From Rhodobacterales bacterium 34-62-10 (GTDB lineage Bacteria > Pseudomonadota > Alphaproteobacteria > Rhodobacterales > Rhodobacteraceae): 6,935 nt of DNA. The notes beneath the pieces were generated by a model. That model made no database searches. It was not told the origin of the DNA and saw only the letters and a list, made by a program, of their open reading frames with translations. This document shows, piece by piece, positions 4,697 to 6,935 of this stretch. The position numbers and the translations under genes are program-made. The first letter of the stretch is position 1. Every line of letters begins with the position of its first letter. Location of the stretch: assembly GCA_002282555.1 (NCBI GenBank), contig NCJR01000108.1, forward strand, positions 1 to 6,935, written 5' to 3'.

Positions 4697-6935
4697 ATGC
4701 AGACCACCCTTCCCATCCATGACGCGCTGGACCCGCTGATCGCAGGCTTGCGCAGCCATGGCCGCGCTGTGCTGCAAGCGCCACCGGGTGCGGGCAAGAC
4801 CACCGTGGTCCCGCTGGCGATGCTGGAGGCAGGCCTGACCACGGGCCGCATCCTCATGCTGGAACCCCGCCGCCTTGCCGCCCGCGCCGCGGCCGAGCGT
4901 CTGGCGGACACGCTTGGCGAGCCTATCGGCCAAACCGTTGGCTACCGCATCCGGGGCGACAGCAAGATCAGTGCGAAAACCCGGATCGAGGTGGTGACCG
5001 AAGGCATCCTGACCCGGATGATCCAGTCCGATCCCGGGCTTGCGGGCGTGGGTGCCGTGATCTTCGACGAATTCCACGAACGCTCCCTCAACGCCGATCT
5101 GGGCCTTGCTCTGTGCCTTGAAATCGCGGGTGCGCTGCGCGATGACCTGATCCTTCTGGCCATGTCCGCCACACTCGACGCCGAACCTGTTGCCGCACTG
5201 ATGGGTGAAGGCACCCCCGTCATCACATCCCAAGGTCGCAGCTTCCCGGTTGATCTGCGCTGGCGCGACACACCCTTGCCCAAGACCGCGCGTCTTGAGG
5301 ACGCCTGCGCCGATCTGGTCGCCCAAGCCATCGCGGAAACGCAAGGCGGTGTCCTCGTCTTTCTACCGGGCGAGGGTGAGATCAAACGGCTGGAATCCCT
5401 GCTGGCCAAACGCCTGCCGCCCGATTGCACCATTCGCCCCCTTTACGGCGCGATGGATTTCGCCGCCCAGCGCGCGGCCATCGCTCCGGTCACACAACCC
5501 GGCACCCGCAAGGTCGTGCTGGCCACATCCATCGCCGAAACATCCCTCACGATCGAGGATATCCGCGTCGTCGTCGATGCTGGCCGCGCCCGCCGCGCAC
5601 GGTTCGATCCCGGCGCGGGCATGTCCCGCCTTGTCACCGAACGCGTCACGCGGGCCGAAGCGACCCAGCGCGCAGGCCGCGCCGGTCGTGTCGCGCCGGG
5701 CACCTGCTACCGCCTCTGGACCCGCGGCGAGGAAGGGGCGCTCGCCCCCTATCCCCCGGCCGAGATCGAGGCGGCGGATCTCTCTCCCCTCGCCCTCGAA
5801 CTGGCGCTCTGGGGGGCCACGCCCGATCAACTCGCCTTCCTGACGCCACCCAACGCGGGCGTCTATGCCGAGGCGCAAGCCCTCCTGCGGATGCTGGGCG
5901 CGATGGATGCCACGAACCGCATCACCGCCCATGGTCGCACCTTGGCCGCCCTGCCGCTGCATCCGCGTCTGGCGCATATGCTGGCCGTGGCAGGCAAACA
6001 GGCCGCCCCCCTCGCCGCACTTCTGGCCGACCGCGACCCCCTGCCACGCGCGGCGCCCGTCGATCTGACCCTGCGGATCGAGGCGATCACCGACTTCAAA
6101 CGCTACACCGACACCCGCCCCCATCCCGCCAATCGCGCCGCGGTAGAGCGTATCAAGCTTGAGGCGAGGCGCCTTGCCGCCACCGCTGGCAACGGCACGA
6201 CCGGCCCGCTCAGCACCGCCGAGCAAGCCGCCCTTGCCTATCCCGACCGCATCGGCCAGCGTCGCAAGGGCGATGCAGCGCGCTTCATCCTGTCCGGCGG
6301 CAAGGGGGCGATCCTCGACGACCACGATCCGCTGGCATCGACCCGGCTGATCGTCGCCACCGATCTTGACGGAAACCCGCGCGAGGCGAAGATCAGGCAG
6401 GCCGCAGCCATCACGGACTCCGCCCTCCGCAGCCTGTTCGCGGATCAGATCGGCTGGCAGCAGATCTGCGAATGGTCGCGCCGTGACCGCCGCGTGATCG
6501 CCCGCACACAGGAACGTCTGGGCGCGCTGGTGCTGGATGACCGCATCTGGTCGGACGCGCCTGCCGATGTGATCGCCCGCGCCATGCTCGACGGCGTGCG
6601 CGATCTTGGCCTGTCGCCCTCACCCGCCGCCGAGCGGTTTCGTGCGCGCGTGAATCTGGCCCGCAAGGGAGGATTGGACTTACCCGATATGTCCGACACA
6701 GCCCTTATGGAGAGCCTTGAAGATTGGCTCCTGCCCCACCTCAAGGGCGTCAAGACCGCCGCCGACTGGAAAGCCTTTGACCTGTTGCCAGCGCTTCGCG
6801 CCATGCTGGATTGGGACAGTCAGCAAAAGCTCGACCGCGCGGTGCCCGCCCATTTCACCACGCCACTTGGCCGTCAGATCCCCATCGACTATGGTAGCGA
6901 AGTCCCCTCCATCGAACTCCGCCTGCAGGAAATGT
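4697..6935 (+). CDS. hrpB: ATP-dependent helicase HrpB, 3'-truncated by window edge
   Basis: A DEAH-type superfamily 2 helicase, probably acting on RNA; its cellular role in bacteria is poorly defined. The frame is open from the ATG at 4697 to the last base, giving 746 residues with no stop. The family is about 800-850 residues, so perhaps 60-90 are missing. Motifs in order: Walker A PPGAGKTT (29-36), motif Ia EPRRLAARA (56-64), DEFHERS (124-130; the DEFH variant is normal for HrpB), SATL (157-160), TSIAETSLTI (277-286), and QRAGRAGR (324-331). A helicase-associated region follows, then the HrpB C-terminal domain, whose HFTTPLGRQIPIDY and RLQEM motifs sit at the very end. Start choice: the ATG at 4697 has AAGG 5 nt upstream and gives the usual family beginning (a few residues, then LPI). 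An in-frame ATG at 4661 would add 12 residues (MDGAGEIPDKAA) with a poorer ribosome site. Promoter region shared with divergent meaB. No frameshift or missing key residue is seen in the visible part. Confidence 0.95.
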   Translation, partial: MQTTLPIHDALDPLIAGLRSHGRAVLQAPPGAGKTTVVPLAMLEAGLTTGRILMLEPRRLAARAAAERLADTLGEPIGQTVGYRIRGDSKISAKTRIEVVTEGILTRMIQSDPGLAGVGAVIFDEFHERSLNADLGLALCLEIAGALRDDLILLAMSATLDAEPVAALMGEGTPVITSQGRSFPVDLRWRDTPLPKTARLEDACADLVAQAIAETQGGVLVFLPGEGEIKRLESLLAKRLPPDCTIRPLYGAMDFAAQRAAIAPVTQPGTRKVVLATSIAETSLTIEDIRVVVDAGRARRARFDPGAGMSRLVTERVTRAEATQRAGRAGRVAPGTCYRLWTRGEEGALAPYPPAEIEAADLSPLALELALWGATPDQLAFLTPPNAGVYAEAQALLRMLGAMDATNRITAHGRTLAALPLHPRLAHMLAVAGKQAAPLAALLADRDPLPRAAPVDLTLRIEAITDFKRYTDTRPHPANRAAVERIKLEARRLAATAGNGTTGPLSTAEQAALAYPDRIGQRRKGDAARFILSGGKGAILDDHDPLASTRLIVATDLDGNPREAKIRQAAAITDSALRSLFADQIGWQQICEWSRRDRRVIARTQERLGALVLDDRIWSDAPADVIARAMLDGVRDLGLSPSPAAERFRARVNLARKGGLDLPDMSDTALMESLEDWLLPHLKGVKTAADWKAFDLLPALRAMLDWDSQQKLDRAVPAHFTTPLGRQIPIDYGSEVPSIELRLQEM

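Noticed and set aside
4625..5344. Minus-strand open frame of 239 codons over the start of hrpB
   Set aside because: It overlaps the Walker A and DEFH region of hrpB and the divergent promoter gap, has no recognisable domain, and is best explained as a shadow frame.
5363..6325. Minus-strand open frame of 320 codons inside hrpB
   Set aside because: HrpB motifs run continuously through this stretch on the plus strand. The antisense product is low-complexity Gly/Ala/Arg-rich, as expected from strong third-position GC bias.

Overview
The window looks like chromosomal DNA from an alphaproteobacterium, most likely a member of the Rhodobacterales/Rhodobacteraceae. It is uniformly GC-rich with strong G/C third-position bias. 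It also carries what appears to be a (2S)-methylsuccinyl-CoA dehydrogenase, an enzyme specific to the ethylmalonyl-CoA (EMC) pathway that is common in that group. The lineage is inferred from gene content and composition, not from a marker gene. I see no rRNA, tRNA, CRISPR array, insertion sequence or phage gene.

Layout from left to right. (1) The 3' part of an acyl-CoA dehydrogenase gene (mcd type, + strand) is cut by the left edge and ends in a textbook intrinsic terminator. (2) A probable two-gene operon follows (+ strand, 4 nt apart). It encodes a small Tat-exported protein with an intradiol-dioxygenase-like fold, and a six-helix ferric-reductase-like membrane protein with two pairs of haem-type histidines. 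(3) Next is a DUF849/BKACE beta-keto acid cleavage enzyme (+ strand). (4) It converges on a MeaB-type GTPase gene (- strand), and a perfect 9-bp inverted repeat lies at the junction. (5) Divergent from meaB, after about 100 bp, is hrpB, a DEAH-type ATP-dependent helicase (+ strand). It is cut by the right edge inside its conserved C-terminal motif.

How the genes may work together. Mcd acts late in the EMC pathway of acetyl-CoA assimilation. MeaB-type GTPases protect and load B12-dependent acyl-CoA mutases such as ethylmalonyl-CoA mutase and methylmalonyl-CoA mutase. BKACE enzymes use acetyl-CoA to release acetoacetate, which could feed acetoacetyl-CoA into the same pathway. These three genes are thus loosely themed around acyl-CoA/C4-C5 metabolism, but they are not one operon. 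The Tat protein/haem membrane protein pair is the least explained part: its layout resembles MsrP/MsrQ, but the exported partner is different and lacks the usual tyrosine iron ligands. HrpB is unrelated housekeeping or accessory RNA metabolism.

Most of the window is ordinary, well-packed chromosome. The only candidate for an undescribed system is the Tat-exported intradiol-like protein paired with a haem-b membrane protein.
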